The notes under the pieces: model-generated
Database searches by the model: none
The model's input: the letters and a program-made list of their open reading frames with translations, nothing else
Told to the model about the DNA's origin: nothing
Source of the DNA: Candidatus Vesicomyosocius okutanii
GTDB lineage: Bacteria > Pseudomonadota > Gammaproteobacteria > PS1 > Pseudothioglobaceae
Assembly (NCBI RefSeq): GCF_000010405.1
Contig: NC_009465.1
Span: forward strand, 930,001 to 994,000
Direction of reading: 5' to 3'
Length of the DNA: 64,000 bases
Translations under genes and position numbers: made by a program
Shown: positions 1-9,292 of the stretch, in pieces
How positions within the stretch are numbered: position 1 is the stretch's first letter
Layout of the letters: every line of letters starts with the position of its first letter

Positions 1-227
1 ATCCTATTTATTCTAGGTACAAATAAAGTCATGATAAACAGGTAAGCAGAAAACTATTTTTTTGGTTTAAGACTTATAAATATACCATACATCATTTAAC
101 TTTCAAACGGTAAAATACGGCTTATTATAACAAATAACTTTTATAAAATACTTGTTCCTTTAGATTTTTTTATTTTAATTTTCTTGGCAACAATCCACTA
201 AATACTGTTTATATTTATGCTAATATT
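1..227. other. Upstream flank of trmB, no gene recognised
   Basis: AT-rich sequence before trmB. I see no convincing open frame, tRNA or strong terminator. It presumably carries the promoter for the trmB-fxsA-folC group, but no clean -35/-10 pair could be assigned. Confidence 0.4.
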
Positions 228-911
228 TTGATAAATCAGATAAGAAAAATTAAAAGTTTTGTACGTCGTCCTGGAAGATTAACTCTAGGTCAAAAAATGG
301 GTCTGACTAAGTTTTGGGAAGATCATGGAATAGATTTACCAAAAGGCAAAATTAATTTAAATACTTTATTTGTTAAACAACAAAAAATTGTTTTAGAAGT
401 TGGTTTTGGCAATGGTGATAGTTTACTGAAAATGGCAATTAATACACCTGATAGAAATTTTTTGGGTATTGAAGTGTATGAAGCAGGCGTTGGTCAGTTA
501 ATTAATAAGGCACACAAATACCAATTAAATAATCTTAAAATAATTAAAGAAGATGCTGTTAAAGTATTAACAAATCATATAGAAGATAGTAGTTTTAATC
601 TTTTTCAAATGTTTTTCCCTGATCCATGGCATAAGAAAAGGCATTTTAAACGTCGATTAGTACAAACTGATTTTTTAAATTTGTTATCACATAAAATGAT
701 AAAAAGTGGAAAAATTCATATAGTAACTGACTCGAAACATTATGCTATTCATATGATGACAGTCTTAGAAAGACACCCTAACTTTAAAAACACACAGAAT
801 GCTCCTATCTATTCACCAAGACCTGAACATCAACCTATTACCAAGTTTGAACAACGAAGTCATAGACTTGGACATGATGTTTGGAATTTGATCTTTACAA
901 ACGAGAAATAA
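228..911 (+). CDS. trmB: tRNA (guanine-N7-)-methyltransferase TrmB
   Basis: Cytosolic SAM-dependent enzyme that methylates G46 in the variable loop of tRNAs. The 227-residue product shows the SAM motif EVGFGNGDS at about 57-65, the acidic motif GIEVYEAGV at 80-88, the family signature PDPWHKKRHFKRR at 131-143 and the C-terminal TKFEQR block. The N-terminal IRSFVRR-like segment (IKSFVRRPGRL) matches the family. The start is a TTG at 228 with no clear ribosome binding site, and a nearby ATG at 217 is out of frame and closes at once, so the exact start is uncertain. It is followed after 1 base by fxsA, suggesting co-transcription. Confidence 0.93.
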   Translation: MINQIRKIKSFVRRPGRLTLGQKMGLTKFWEDHGIDLPKGKINLNTLFVKQQKIVLEVGFGNGDSLLKMAINTPDRNFLGIEVYEAGVGQLINKAHKYQLNNLKIIKEDAVKVLTNHIEDSSFNLFQMFFPDPWHKKRHFKRRLVQTDFLNLLSHKMIKSGKIHIVTDSKHYAIHMMTVLERHPNFKNTQNAPIYSPRPEHQPITKFEQRSHRLGHDVWNLIFTNEK

Positions 912-912
912 T

Positions 913-1365
913 ATGATTTTTCCAATATTTGTAGTCATGACTCTACTTGAAATTTATATACTCGCCTCAGTAGGTGCTGCTATTGGTGGTTTTTTAACAG
1001 TTTTATTAGTTATCATCACAGCATTTATTGGTTTCTTTTTATTAAAACAACAAGGTTATTCAACAATAGCTAAAGCGCAAAATACAATCTCAAATAACCA
1101 AACATCTACCTTTGTAAGGCTTGAAGGTGTAGTAATTGTGGTATCTGGAGTATTGTTATTAACTCCTGGGTTTATTACTGATATGATTGGTCTATTAGGT
1201 TTATTACCCTTTTCTAGATCTTATTTTATTAACCGAATTTTAGAAAAAAATGCAAAAAAAATATTTAACAATAATCACTCTGGTTCTATTATTAAAACCC
1301 AAAACAATCAACCTCAACAAAGTAATGAAAAAAACACTATTGAAGGTGAGTTTTGGGAGGATTAA
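913..1365 (+). CDS. fxsA: FxsA family membrane protein
   Basis: Small inner-membrane protein of the FxsA family; in E. coli FxsA overexpression relieves F exclusion of phage T7, but its normal role is unknown. The 150-residue product has hydrophobic segments at about 1-22, 25-45 and 70-100, the family hallmark LLTPGFITDMIGLLGLLP, and a polar Asn/Gln-rich tail. The ATG lies 1 base after the trmB stop. The 3' end overlaps the proposed folC start by 13 bases, so the three genes probably form one transcript. Confidence 0.85.
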   Translation: MIFPIFVVMTLLEIYILASVGAAIGGFLTVLLVIITAFIGFFLLKQQGYSTIAKAQNTISNNQTSTFVRLEGVVIVVSGVLLLTPGFITDMIGLLGLLPFSRSYFINRILEKNAKKIFNNNHSGSIIKTQNNQPQQSNEKNTIEGEFWED

Positions 1366-2567
1366 ACACTCTTAGTGATTGGTTAAATTACCAAGATAAC
1401 TTACATTTTAAGAAAATTGATTTAGGGCTAGAACGTGTTACAAAAGTTTATAAAAAACTATTTCCAAAAGGCATACTCTTTCAAGTAATTACGGTTGCTG
1501 GTACGAATGGTAAAGGTTCCACTGTTGCCTTTATTGATAGCATCTACCAACAATCAAACTTTAAAGTGGGAAAATTTAGCTCGCCACACATTCTTAAATA
1601 CAATGAACGCTTTGTGATTAATGGTATACAAGCTACTGATGAGAAAATTTGTTCAGCGTTTAATAAAATAGAACAAATTCGAGAAAAAACATCGCTCACT
1701 TATTTTGAATTTTCAACACTAGCTGCTCTGATTATTTTTGAGCTAGAAAAAGTTGATGTAGCTGTATTAGAAGTAGGAATAGGTGGTCGGCTTGATTCAG
1801 TTAATATTGTTGATAATAACGTTGGTGTTATTACTAATATTGACATTGATCATGTAGATTATTTAGGTAATACTCGTGAATTAATTGGGTATGAAAAAGC
1901 AGGTATTATGCGAAAAAATACACCTTGTATTTGTGCTGATATTAATCCACCTACTTCAATTAATCAATATGCTCATCAAATCAAGGCGCAACTAGAATTT
2001 GTAAAACAAAGATACACAGGTGATATTGGCCTAATCAGTAAGCATCAACAACAAAATGCAGCAACAGCAATACTTACTGTACAAAAATTGAATAAGACGT
2101 TACCAATAAATGCTAATGAAATTAAAAGAGGCATTAAATATGTGAAACTTAATGCCAGATTCCAAATAGAAACCATTCATAATAAAACCTTTATTTTTGA
2201 TGTTGCACACAATGTAGCTGCCGTTAAAGTATTATCAGCAGAACTAGCAAAGCAAAAATGTCCTACCATTGCTATATTTTCAGCTTTAAAGGATAAAAAC
2301 ATTGGTTTGATGATTAATAAAATTAGTATGGTTATAAATCAATGGCTGTTAGTACCACTTAATGTTAACCGGGCAATAAGTATGCAAACACTTAGCAAAC
2401 AATTTAATTTAGCTCATAATATCCAAATTTGCAATGATATGCAAGACGCTATTAATCACGGCATTAATGACAAACAATATCGGCGTATTGTTATTTTTGG
2501 CTCATTTTATGTTGTAGCTAATGCATTGAAAATACTTACACCATTTATGAAAAATAATAAAGAATAA
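1353..2567 (+). CDS. folC: Dihydrofolate synthase/folylpolyglutamate synthase FolC
   Basis: Mur-ligase-fold enzyme that adds glutamate to dihydropteroate and then to tetrahydrofolates. The 404-residue product carries the P-loop GTNGKGST at about 50-57, the SSPH motif at 76-79 and EVGIGGRLDSVN. The start is doubtful: a TTG at 1353 fits the frame, but a purine-rich GGGAGG at 1355-1360 lies just after it and could be a Shine-Dalgarno for a slightly later, non-canonical start. In many gammaproteobacteria folC sits between accD and cvpA-purF; here only the cvpA-purF-metZ side is retained. Confidence 0.92.
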   Translation: MGGLNTLSDWLNYQDNLHFKKIDLGLERVTKVYKKLFPKGILFQVITVAGTNGKGSTVAFIDSIYQQSNFKVGKFSSPHILKYNERFVINGIQATDEKICSAFNKIEQIREKTSLTYFEFSTLAALIIFELEKVDVAVLEVGIGGRLDSVNIVDNNVGVITNIDIDHVDYLGNTRELIGYEKAGIMRKNTPCICADINPPTSINQYAHQIKAQLEFVKQRYTGDIGLISKHQQQNAATAILTVQKLNKTLPINANEIKRGIKYVKLNARFQIETIHNKTFIFDVAHNVAAVKVLSAELAKQKCPTIAIFSALKDKNIGLMINKISMVINQWLLVPLNVNRAISMQTLSKQFNLAHNIQICNDMQDAINHGINDKQYRRIVIFGSFYVVANALKILTPFMKNNKE

Positions 2568-2615
2568 ATCTTGTAAAATTACAACTAATCACATAGTATC
2601 TCTAGGAGAAATTTG

Positions 2616-3464
2616 ATGAACGAGTTTTTTATAACTATTTGGAACATGATTGAACGCTTAGTTTGGTCAGATTGGATAACCATTGCTATTTTAGCGATAT
2701 TCCTAGTACTAGGATTTAAGCGTGGCCTAGCAAAAGAACTGATTAATTTAGGTTTTCTATTACTAGCAATTTTAATTACATTGTTGTTTTACCAAGTATT
2801 AGCTACAAGTTCACTTATAACTTGGCTAATGCTATCACATCAATCTCATTTAACTATCTCATTTTGGATAATTTTTATTTGTATTGTAATTATCAAAAAA
2901 TTAATTTACAAACTAACACAACTTTCTTTAACCATTAATAACCCTTGTGTGCTAAACAAACTATTTGCACTAATGGTTCTTTTCACAGCAATTACAATAT
3001 TTAGCTGTCATCACCTAGATATTGTAGCTGGATTAGATATTATAGAAGTATTTATTGATAATAAATACATTCGTATAAGTGTATCATTTATTATTTTATT
3101 TAGTTCTATTTTTGGTATTTTTACTTTTATATCAAAAATATTAAACATTTCTATTGACAAAACAAAACCTTGTTTCTTATCATCTTTTTTCGAGAAAATA
3201 CTTAAAATTTTACAAGCAATGGACATTAAGCTTAATGCAAGAAATATTAACAGCACCCAAAACAGTATATTAGGTTCAATGATGGGCTTGATTAAAGCCA
3301 ACTTAGCAATTTTAATCATAGTGTTAATGTTACAAAATATCAGCTGGGTTTCACAACAATATTATTGGATTGAAACAAATGGTGCTTTAAGAATATTTCA
3401 AGATATAGCCTCAAATATCAAACCTGTATTGTCACAATACTTGCTGTTTATTAACAATAATTAA
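2616..3464 (+). CDS. cvpA: CvpA family membrane protein
   Basis: Inner-membrane protein of the CvpA (colicin V production) family, encoded directly upstream of purF as in many proteobacteria. The ATG at 2616 is preferred over an in-frame TTG at 2613 because AGGAGA at 2604-2609 is ideally spaced for it. The N-terminal part has about four hydrophobic segments (roughly 18-38, 45-65, 78-95, 112-130) and the GFKRGLAKELI motif near residue 33. The protein is 282 residues, well above the roughly 160-residue E. coli protein, with a divergent hydrophobic C-terminal extension. Its function in this organism is not known. Confidence 0.75.
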   Translation: MNEFFITIWNMIERLVWSDWITIAILAIFLVLGFKRGLAKELINLGFLLLAILITLLFYQVLATSSLITWLMLSHQSHLTISFWIIFICIVIIKKLIYKLTQLSLTINNPCVLNKLFALMVLFTAITIFSCHHLDIVAGLDIIEVFIDNKYIRISVSFIILFSSIFGIFTFISKILNISIDKTKPCFLSSFFEKILKILQAMDIKLNARNINSTQNSILGSMMGLIKANLAILIIVLMLQNISWVSQQYYWIETNGALRIFQDIASNIKPVLSQYLLFINNN

Positions 3465-3474
3465 GGATTAATGT

Positions 3475-4992
3475 ATGTGTGGTATTGTTGGTATTTTATC
3501 TACTACTAAAAAAGATATAGCTGTTTATATTTATGATGCGTTAACTATTCTACAACACCGTGGTCAAGATGCAGCAGGTATTGTAACTGCCTATAAAGGA
3601 CGTTTTTATATGCGTAAATCAAACGGCCTAGTTAAAAACGTCTTTAGAACTAAACACATGACACAATTATTAGGTAATATGGGCATTGGACATGTGCGTT
3701 ATCCTACTTCAGGAAGCTCATCCAATGCAGAAGTGCAACCTTTCTATGTTAACTCTCCATATGGCATTACATTTGCACATAACGGTAATCTAACTAATAC
3801 TGAACAGTTATCTCAAGAATTATTTGAACAAGACCTTCGCCATATTAACACTAATTCTGATTCAGAAATTTTACTGAATGTATTTGCCAGTGAATTAGCT
3901 AAACTACAAAAACAACGTATTAACGAATCTGATATTTTTAACTCTGTCTCGCAAGTACACAAACGTGTACGAGGTGCTTATGCAGCTATTGGCATGATTC
4001 CAGGATATGGTATTTTTGGCTTTAGAGACCCAAATGGCATTCGTCCACTTATTCTTGGCAAATGCATCACCAAAGGTGGTACTAAATATATGTTAGCCTC
4101 TGAAAGTGTAGCACTTAGAGCACTAGGTTATAAAATTACTCAAGATATAAAACCAGGTGAAGCAGTCGTTATTGATAGAATTGGTAATATATTTATTAAA
4201 CAATGCACAGAAAAAGCAAAATACTCACCCTGTATCTTTGAATTTGTCTATTTTGCTCGTCCAGATTCAGTAATTGATAATATTTCAGTATATAAATCTC
4301 GTTTAAGAATGGGGGAAAAATTAGCCGAAAAAATTAATAAAGAATGGAACATTGATAACATTGATGTTATTATCCCTATCCCTGACACCTCTAGAGTAGC
4401 TGCTTTACAACTAGCACATAAATTAGACGTTAAATACAGTGAAGGATTAATCAGAAATAGATATATTGCTCGTACATTTATCATGCCAGGACAAAAACTT
4501 CGCAAAAAATCAGTACGCCAAAAACTCAGCACAATTGAACTTGAGTTCAAGAACAAAAATGTATTATTGGTCGATGATTCTATTGTACGTGGCACAACCA
4601 GTGAGCAAATTGTACAAATGGCTCGTGACGCTGGCGCTAATAAGGTATTTTTTGCCTCAGCCGCACCTGTTGTACGTTATCCAAATGTATATGGTATTGA
4701 TATGGCAAGTAATAAAGAGTTTATTGCCCACAATAGAAATATCGATCAAATCTGCAAAGCTATCGGTGCAGACAAGTTAATCTATCAAGATTTAGACGAT
4801 TTAATCTGGTGCGTACAACAAGGGAATAACGCAATTACCACATTTGATTGCTCTTGTTTTAATGGTCAATACGTGACCAACGATATTGATCAAGACTATC
4901 TTGAACATATTGAATTTTTACGGGGCAACTCCACTAAAAAAAATAACAATACCTGTGAAGCTTCTGAATTAATTGGTAATGATGTAGAATAG
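3475..4992 (+). CDS. purF: Amidophosphoribosyltransferase PurF
   Basis: First committed enzyme of purine synthesis: transfers the glutamine amide to PRPP to form phosphoribosylamine. The 505-residue protein begins MCGIVG, so after Met removal Cys2 is the Ntn glutaminase nucleophile without the propeptide seen in Bacillus-type enzymes. The PRPP-binding loop VLLVDDSIVRGTTS lies near residues 362-375. The start is fixed by this N-terminus, although another ATG lies at 3471 in a different frame. It follows cvpA by 10 bases and precedes metZ, the conserved cvpA-purF-metZ order. Confidence 0.97.
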   Translation: MCGIVGILSTTKKDIAVYIYDALTILQHRGQDAAGIVTAYKGRFYMRKSNGLVKNVFRTKHMTQLLGNMGIGHVRYPTSGSSSNAEVQPFYVNSPYGITFAHNGNLTNTEQLSQELFEQDLRHINTNSDSEILLNVFASELAKLQKQRINESDIFNSVSQVHKRVRGAYAAIGMIPGYGIFGFRDPNGIRPLILGKCITKGGTKYMLASESVALRALGYKITQDIKPGEAVVIDRIGNIFIKQCTEKAKYSPCIFEFVYFARPDSVIDNISVYKSRLRMGEKLAEKINKEWNIDNIDVIIPIPDTSRVAALQLAHKLDVKYSEGLIRNRYIARTFIMPGQKLRKKSVRQKLSTIELEFKNKNVLLVDDSIVRGTTSEQIVQMARDAGANKVFFASAAPVVRYPNVYGIDMASNKEFIAHNRNIDQICKAIGADKLIYQDLDDLIWCVQQGNNAITTFDCSCFNGQYVTNDIDQDYLEHIEFLRGNSTKKNNNTCEASELIGNDVE

Positions 4993-5017
4993 AGTTATTT
5001 AACAAATTTAAAAACAC

Positions 5018-6184
5018 ATGAAAGACTTAAGCTTTAATACTAAAGCCATACGCACAGGTTATAAAACTACTACTGAACAAGAACATTCTGAGGCAATATT
5101 TTTAACTTCTAGTTTTGTTTTTAGCTCAGCTGAACAAGCTGCCAATCGCTTTTCTAAAAAAGATCCAGGAAATATTTATGCACGTTTTACCAATCCTACA
5201 GTTGATGCCTTTGAAAAAAAATTAGCTATACTTGAAGGTGCACAAGCATGTGTTGCAACTTCATCTGGTATGGCAGCAATCTTTGCAACCATTATGGCAC
5301 TGTTTAAATCAGGTGATCATATTGTTGCTTCACGCAATATGTTTGGCACCTCAATTATAATGCTAAATACAATTATTACTAAATTTAATATTGACATTAG
5401 TTTTGTCAATCTATCTGACTTATCAGCTTGGGAAAATACACTCAAAAATAACACCAAGCTTTTCTTACTTGAAACACCATCTAACCCGTTAGGCGAGGTT
5501 GTGAATATTAACGCACTTAGCAGAATATCAAAAGCCAATAGTATTCTGCTAGCAGTTGATAATACAATTCTAAGCCCTGCACTACAAACCCCTATTACTT
5601 TAGGTGCTGATATTGTTATACACTCAGCTACTAAATATATTGATGGTCAAGGTAGATGTTTAGCAGGTGTTATAGCTGGAAGTACTGATATTATTGAACA
5701 AATTCATAGATTTTTACGCACCACAGGTCCTAGTTTAAGCGCCTTTAATGCTTGGATTGTACTTAAAGGGCTAGACACCTTAAGTCTTAGAATGAAGGCA
5801 CATTCGGACAATGCGCTCAAACTTGCTATTTGGCTTGAAGCCCAAGATCAAGTAGAAAAAGTCTATTATTTAGGTTTACCCTCCCACCCTGATCACAACT
5901 TGGCCAAATCCCAGCAATCTGGCTTTGGTGGTATCGTATCGTTTAAAATTAAAGGCGGAAAAAAATCGGCATTTAAAATAATTAACGCTACTAATATACT
6001 TTCTATTACTGCTAATTTAGGTGATACAAAATCTACCATCACTCATCCAGCGACAACAACACACGGACGTTTAACAGATGAAGAAAGACTTAACGCTCAT
6101 ATAACAGATGGATTAATCAGAATATCTGTTGGTCTAGAAGACATTAAGGACATCATTGCTGATATTAAGCAGACACTGGTATAA
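5018..6184 (+). CDS. metZ: O-succinylhomoserine sulfhydrylase MetZ
   Basis: PLP-dependent Cys/Met-metabolism enzyme expected to form homocysteine directly from an O-acylhomoserine and sulfide, a direct sulfhydrylation route that suits a sulfide-rich cell. The 388-residue product has the PLP lysine at K206 in HSATKYIDGQGR, the SSGMAAI motif and the ETPSNP loop. The position directly after purF is the usual one for metZ in pseudomonads and relatives. Distinguishing MetZ from MetB- or MetC-like paralogues rests mainly on this context and overall similarity. Confidence 0.88.
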   Translation: MKDLSFNTKAIRTGYKTTTEQEHSEAIFLTSSFVFSSAEQAANRFSKKDPGNIYARFTNPTVDAFEKKLAILEGAQACVATSSGMAAIFATIMALFKSGDHIVASRNMFGTSIIMLNTIITKFNIDISFVNLSDLSAWENTLKNNTKLFLLETPSNPLGEVVNINALSRISKANSILLAVDNTILSPALQTPITLGADIVIHSATKYIDGQGRCLAGVIAGSTDIIEQIHRFLRTTGPSLSAFNAWIVLKGLDTLSLRMKAHSDNALKLAIWLEAQDQVEKVYYLGLPSHPDHNLAKSQQSGFGGIVSFKIKGGKKSAFKIINATNILSITANLGDTKSTITHPATTTHGRLTDEERLNAHITDGLIRISVGLEDIKDIIADIKQTLV

Positions 6185-6212
6185 TCTAGATAATTGTTTT
6201 ACATAAAACACA

Positions 6213-6722
6213 ATGCAAAATTCTTTCTCTTATAATGAGTTAATTAAATGTGGCGATGGCGAATTGTTTGGATTAGGTAATGCCCAACTGCCAAAGCCCC
6301 CTATGTTAATGTTTGATCGTATTAGTCATATTTCTAATGATGGAGGCGAATACGGCAAAGGTGAAATTATTGCTGAATTAGATATTAATCCTAATCTATG
6401 GTTTTTCAAATGTCATTTTAATGAAGACCCAGTTATGCCTGGTTGCTTAGGGCTAGATGCAATGTGGCAATTAATTGGTTTTTATCTTGGATGGTTAGGG
6501 GGGCCTGGCCGTGGTCGTGCACTTGGTGCTGGTAATATTAAATTTGTTGGACAAGTGCTTCCCAGTGCAAAAAAAGTAACCTATAAGATAGACTTATCAC
6601 GCGTTATTGCACGTAAATTGTATATGGGTGTAGCCGACGCAACCATGGAAGTCGATAGCAAGGTGATTTACGAGGCTACAAACCTTAAAGTTGGATTATT
6701 TACTGATACTAGCAAAATGTAA
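6213..6722 (+). CDS. fabA: 3-hydroxydecanoyl-ACP dehydratase/isomerase FabA
   Basis: Introduces and isomerises the double bond that starts unsaturated fatty acid synthesis. The 169-residue hot-dog-fold protein has the catalytic pair His68 ([13 protein letters not shown]) and Asp82 (LGLDAMWQL), matching the family. It overlaps fabB by one base (TAATG), the classical fabA-fabB translational coupling. The cell therefore makes unsaturated lipids anaerobically by the FabA/FabB route. Confidence 0.97.
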   Translation: MQNSFSYNELIKCGDGELFGLGNAQLPKPPMLMFDRISHISNDGGEYGKGEIIAELDINPNLWFFKCHFNEDPVMPGCLGLDAMWQLIGFYLGWLGGPGRGRALGAGNIKFVGQVLPSAKKVTYKIDLSRVIARKLYMGVADATMEVDSKVIYEATNLKVGLFTDTSKM

Positions 6723-7936
6723 TGCATAGAGTTGTTGTCACAGGAATGGGAGTTGTTTCCAGTTTAGGTGTAAATTGTGCAGAGGTTCTAAACTCCTTAA
6801 AAACCTCTAAATCAGGTATTAAATTTAATAAAACCCAGGAAAATATAGGGCTTCGTTCACACCTATCTGGAACAATTTCTGAGATAAATTCAGACGAAAT
6901 TATTGATAGAAAGATGAAACGCTTTATGGCTGATGCCGCCATTTACAATGCAGTTGCACTAGACGAAGCAATTAAACAATCAGGCTTAACAAAAGTACAA
7001 ATATCAAATGAACGTACTGGACTTATTATGGGTTCTGGTGGAGCCAGTAACCAAAATATAGTTGAAGCTACTGATATATTACGAAAAAAAGGCATTAAAC
7101 GTGTTGGCCCTTATCGTGTACCGCGTACGATGGGCTCTACAACCTCAGCTTGTCTTTCAACTCTATTCAAAATTAAAGGCATTAACTATTCAATCAGTTC
7201 TGCCTGTTCAACATCTGCACACTGTATTGGAAATGCCATGGAACAAATACAAATGGGCAAACAAGACGTGGTATTTGCTGGTGGTGGTGAGGAACTAGAT
7301 TGGTCATTAACCATGTTATTCGATGCAATGGGTGCTTTATCTTCTAAATATAATAAATTCCCTGAACAAGCCTCTCGTGCTTTTGACAAAGGACGAGATG
7401 GCTTTATAATTTCTGGGGGTGGGGGTGCTTTGGCGCTTGAATCACTAGAATACGCACAAGCTCGAGGCGCAACTATTCTTGCAGAATTAACAGGATATGG
7501 CGCAACGTCCGATGGTTATGATATGGTTGTGCCATCTGGTGATGGTGCTAAACGTTGTATGGAAATTGCTATATCAACAGTAAATGGACCTATTAACTAC
7601 ATCAATGCTCACGGTACCTCAACACCAATTGGCGATATAAAAGAACTAAATGCTATCAAAGAAGTCTTTGGCGATAATATTCCTAATATTAGCTCAACTA
7701 AATCACTTTCAGGCCATGCACTAGGTGCAGCAGGTGTGAATGAATCAATTTACTCATTACTGATGTTGCAAAATAATTTTATGACAAAGTCTGTAAATAT
7801 CAATATACTAGATGAGGCAGCTAAAGGCATGCCGATTATACAAACAACAATAAAACAAACATTTAACCGAGTTATGTCGAATAGTTTTGGTTTTGGTGGT
7901 ACAAATGCTTGTTTAGTCTTCGAAAAATTTAAATAA
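6722..7936 (+). CDS. fabB: 3-oxoacyl-ACP synthase I FabB
   Basis: Condensing enzyme that elongates unsaturated acyl-ACPs. The 404-residue product has the Cys-His-His triad: Cys162 in [10 protein letters not shown], His297 in [11 protein letters not shown] and His332 in SGHALGAAG, plus the C-terminal [10 protein letters not shown] motif. The ATG overlaps the fabA stop. It is the last gene of this plus-strand group; a 441-base gap separates it from the convergent secF. Confidence 0.97.
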   Translation: MHRVVVTGMGVVSSLGVNCAEVLNSLKTSKSGIKFNKTQENIGLRSHLSGTISEINSDEIIDRKMKRFMADAAIYNAVALDEAIKQSGLTKVQISNERTGLIMGSGGASNQNIVEATDILRKKGIKRVGPYRVPRTMGSTTSACLSTLFKIKGINYSISSACSTSAHCIGNAMEQIQMGKQDVVFAGGGEELDWSLTMLFDAMGALSSKYNKFPEQASRAFDKGRDGFIISGGGGALALESLEYAQARGATILAELTGYGATSDGYDMVVPSGDGAKRCMEIAISTVNGPINYINAHGTSTPIGDIKELNAIKEVFGDNIPNISSTKSLSGHALGAAGVNESIYSLLMLQNNFMTKSVNINILDEAAKGMPIIQTTIKQTFNRVMSNSFGFGGTNACLVFEKFK

Positions 7937-8377
7937 TAAATTTTAAAATATCACGCAAGAATCAACTCTTATCTAATATTGTAGGAATTCAACGAAAAAA
8001 TAAAATAATTTTTCTCATAACAACAAAATATATGAGATTACTAACGACTATTTAATAAATAAACATATAATATATGTTTATATTCTCTTATATATAGCAC
8101 GTACATTATATAATTCTATAGAAAAATTTAGTTGATTCAAAATAATATTCTTTCCTGATAATCATCATTATTATTAATAGCAAAAATAAAAACTGACTAC
8201 TACTAAAATTAATACTACCTTGTCTCCATTAATTTAAAAAACACATTAATAAAACCAATCATAGTTAGGATAAAAATAAAAAACACAGTAATTAGATTAG
8301 AATTTATACTATATTTTATTTCAAATAAAACTGTATAATTCACGTTTCTTTACATGTTAGACTTTGATTTAATTAAA
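7937..8377. other. Gap between convergent fabB and secF
   Basis: No intact gene. It contains a perfect AT palindrome at 8061-8079 and, on the minus strand at 8340-8215, a 41-codon open stretch without a start codon that reads as a hydrophobic segment (for example FFIFILTMIGFINVFFKL). This may be the relic of a small membrane protein lying downstream of secF, but I cannot name the family. A 14-base direct repeat spans the secF 3' end. Confidence 0.4.
8061..8079. repeat. Perfect 19-base AT palindrome
   Basis: AAACATATA, a central A, then TATATGTTT. It lies between convergent genes and could be a weak bidirectional terminator or simple AT-rich sequence; the stem has almost no GC, so a functional role is doubtful. 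Confidence 0.3.
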
Positions 8378-8399
8378 TTAAGGTCTAGACTTTGATTTA
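8358..8399. repeat. 14-base direct repeat across the secF stop
   Basis: TAGACTTTGATTTA occurs at 8358-8371 and again at 8386-8399, a 28-base period. The second copy lies inside the last codons of secF (minus strand) and the first is just past its stop, consistent with a small tandem duplication. Confidence 0.7.
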
Positions 8400-9292
8400 T
8401 CAGATGAAAACAAATTTTCCTTTGTAATACCTAATTCAAGAATCATCAAACTTGCAACATAAATAGAAGAATAAGTGCCAATTACTACACCAATTAGTAA
8501 TGCTAAAGAAAAATTATGAATAATCTCACCGCCTAAAAAGAACAGTGCCAATAATACCAATAAAGTAGTCAAAGAGGTCGTTATTGTTCTAGATAATGTT
8601 TGGTTAAGTGCATCATTAATAATCCTAGAGGATTCAACATGGTGTGTTAACAAGAAATTCTCACGAATTCGATCAAACACCACAATAGTATCATTCAAAG
8701 AGTAACCAATAACTGCTAATATAGCAGCCAGTACCGTCAAATCAAACTCGATTTGAAATAATGAAAAAACACCTAAAATGATGATAACATCATGAATAAG
8801 AGCTGCAATTGAGCCCAATGAAAAACGATATTCAAAACGAAATAACACATAAATCAAAATACCAATCAGGGCATATAACATTGCTAGACCACCATCATTT
8901 GTAAGCTCTTCACCCACCTTAGGACCCACAAATTCAACCCGACGAATATCAACATCATCACCCAATAAATAAATAATTTTTGAACTTAGCTTAGCATTAG
9001 AAATTAATTGAGGTTCTAAACGAATTAAAATTTCATTGGTTGAACCAAAATATTGAACATTAGCCCTTTTAAAATTTGCATTCACCAAAATAGCTCTAAT
9101 CTCAGCTAAATCAACACTTTGTTGATATCCTACTTCAATTAAAGTACCCCCTTTAAAATCAATGCCTAATTTAAGTCCTTTTGTAGTTAATGAAAAAATA
9201 CTAACTGAAATCAATAACACTGAAAATATAATGGCATAAGTACGCTTACCTATAAAGTTAATTGTTGGAATATTTAATACTTTAAAACTCAT
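8378..9292 (-). CDS. secF: Protein translocase subunit SecF
   Basis: RND-family partner of SecD that uses proton motive force to complete preprotein export through SecYEG. The 304-residue product has the N-terminal membrane segment at about 17-36, the GIDFKGGTLIEV motif near 44, a short periplasmic domain and five C-terminal membrane helices with VIGYSLNDTIVVFDRIRE. It overlaps secD by 4 bases, and yajC-secD-secF is the conserved operon order. A short duplicated sequence lies across its 3' end. Confidence 0.97.
   Translation of the reverse strand: MSFKVLNIPTINFIGKRTYAIIFSVLLISVSIFSLTTKGLKLGIDFKGGTLIEVGYQQSVDLAEIRAILVNANFKRANVQYFGSTNEILIRLEPQLISNAKLSSKIIYLLGDDVDIRRVEFVGPKVGEELTNDGGLAMLYALIGILIYVLFRFEYRFSLGSIAALIHDVIIILGVFSLFQIEFDLTVLAAILAVIGYSLNDTIVVFDRIRENFLLTHHVESSRIINDALNQTLSRTITTSLTTLLVLLALFFLGGEIIHNFSLALLIGVVIGTYSSIYVASLMILELGITKENLFSSDKSKSRP

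Noticed and set aside
3011-3319. 102-codon minus-strand frame inside cvpA
   Set aside because: Antisense shadow of an AT-rich membrane protein gene; no ribosome binding site or family.
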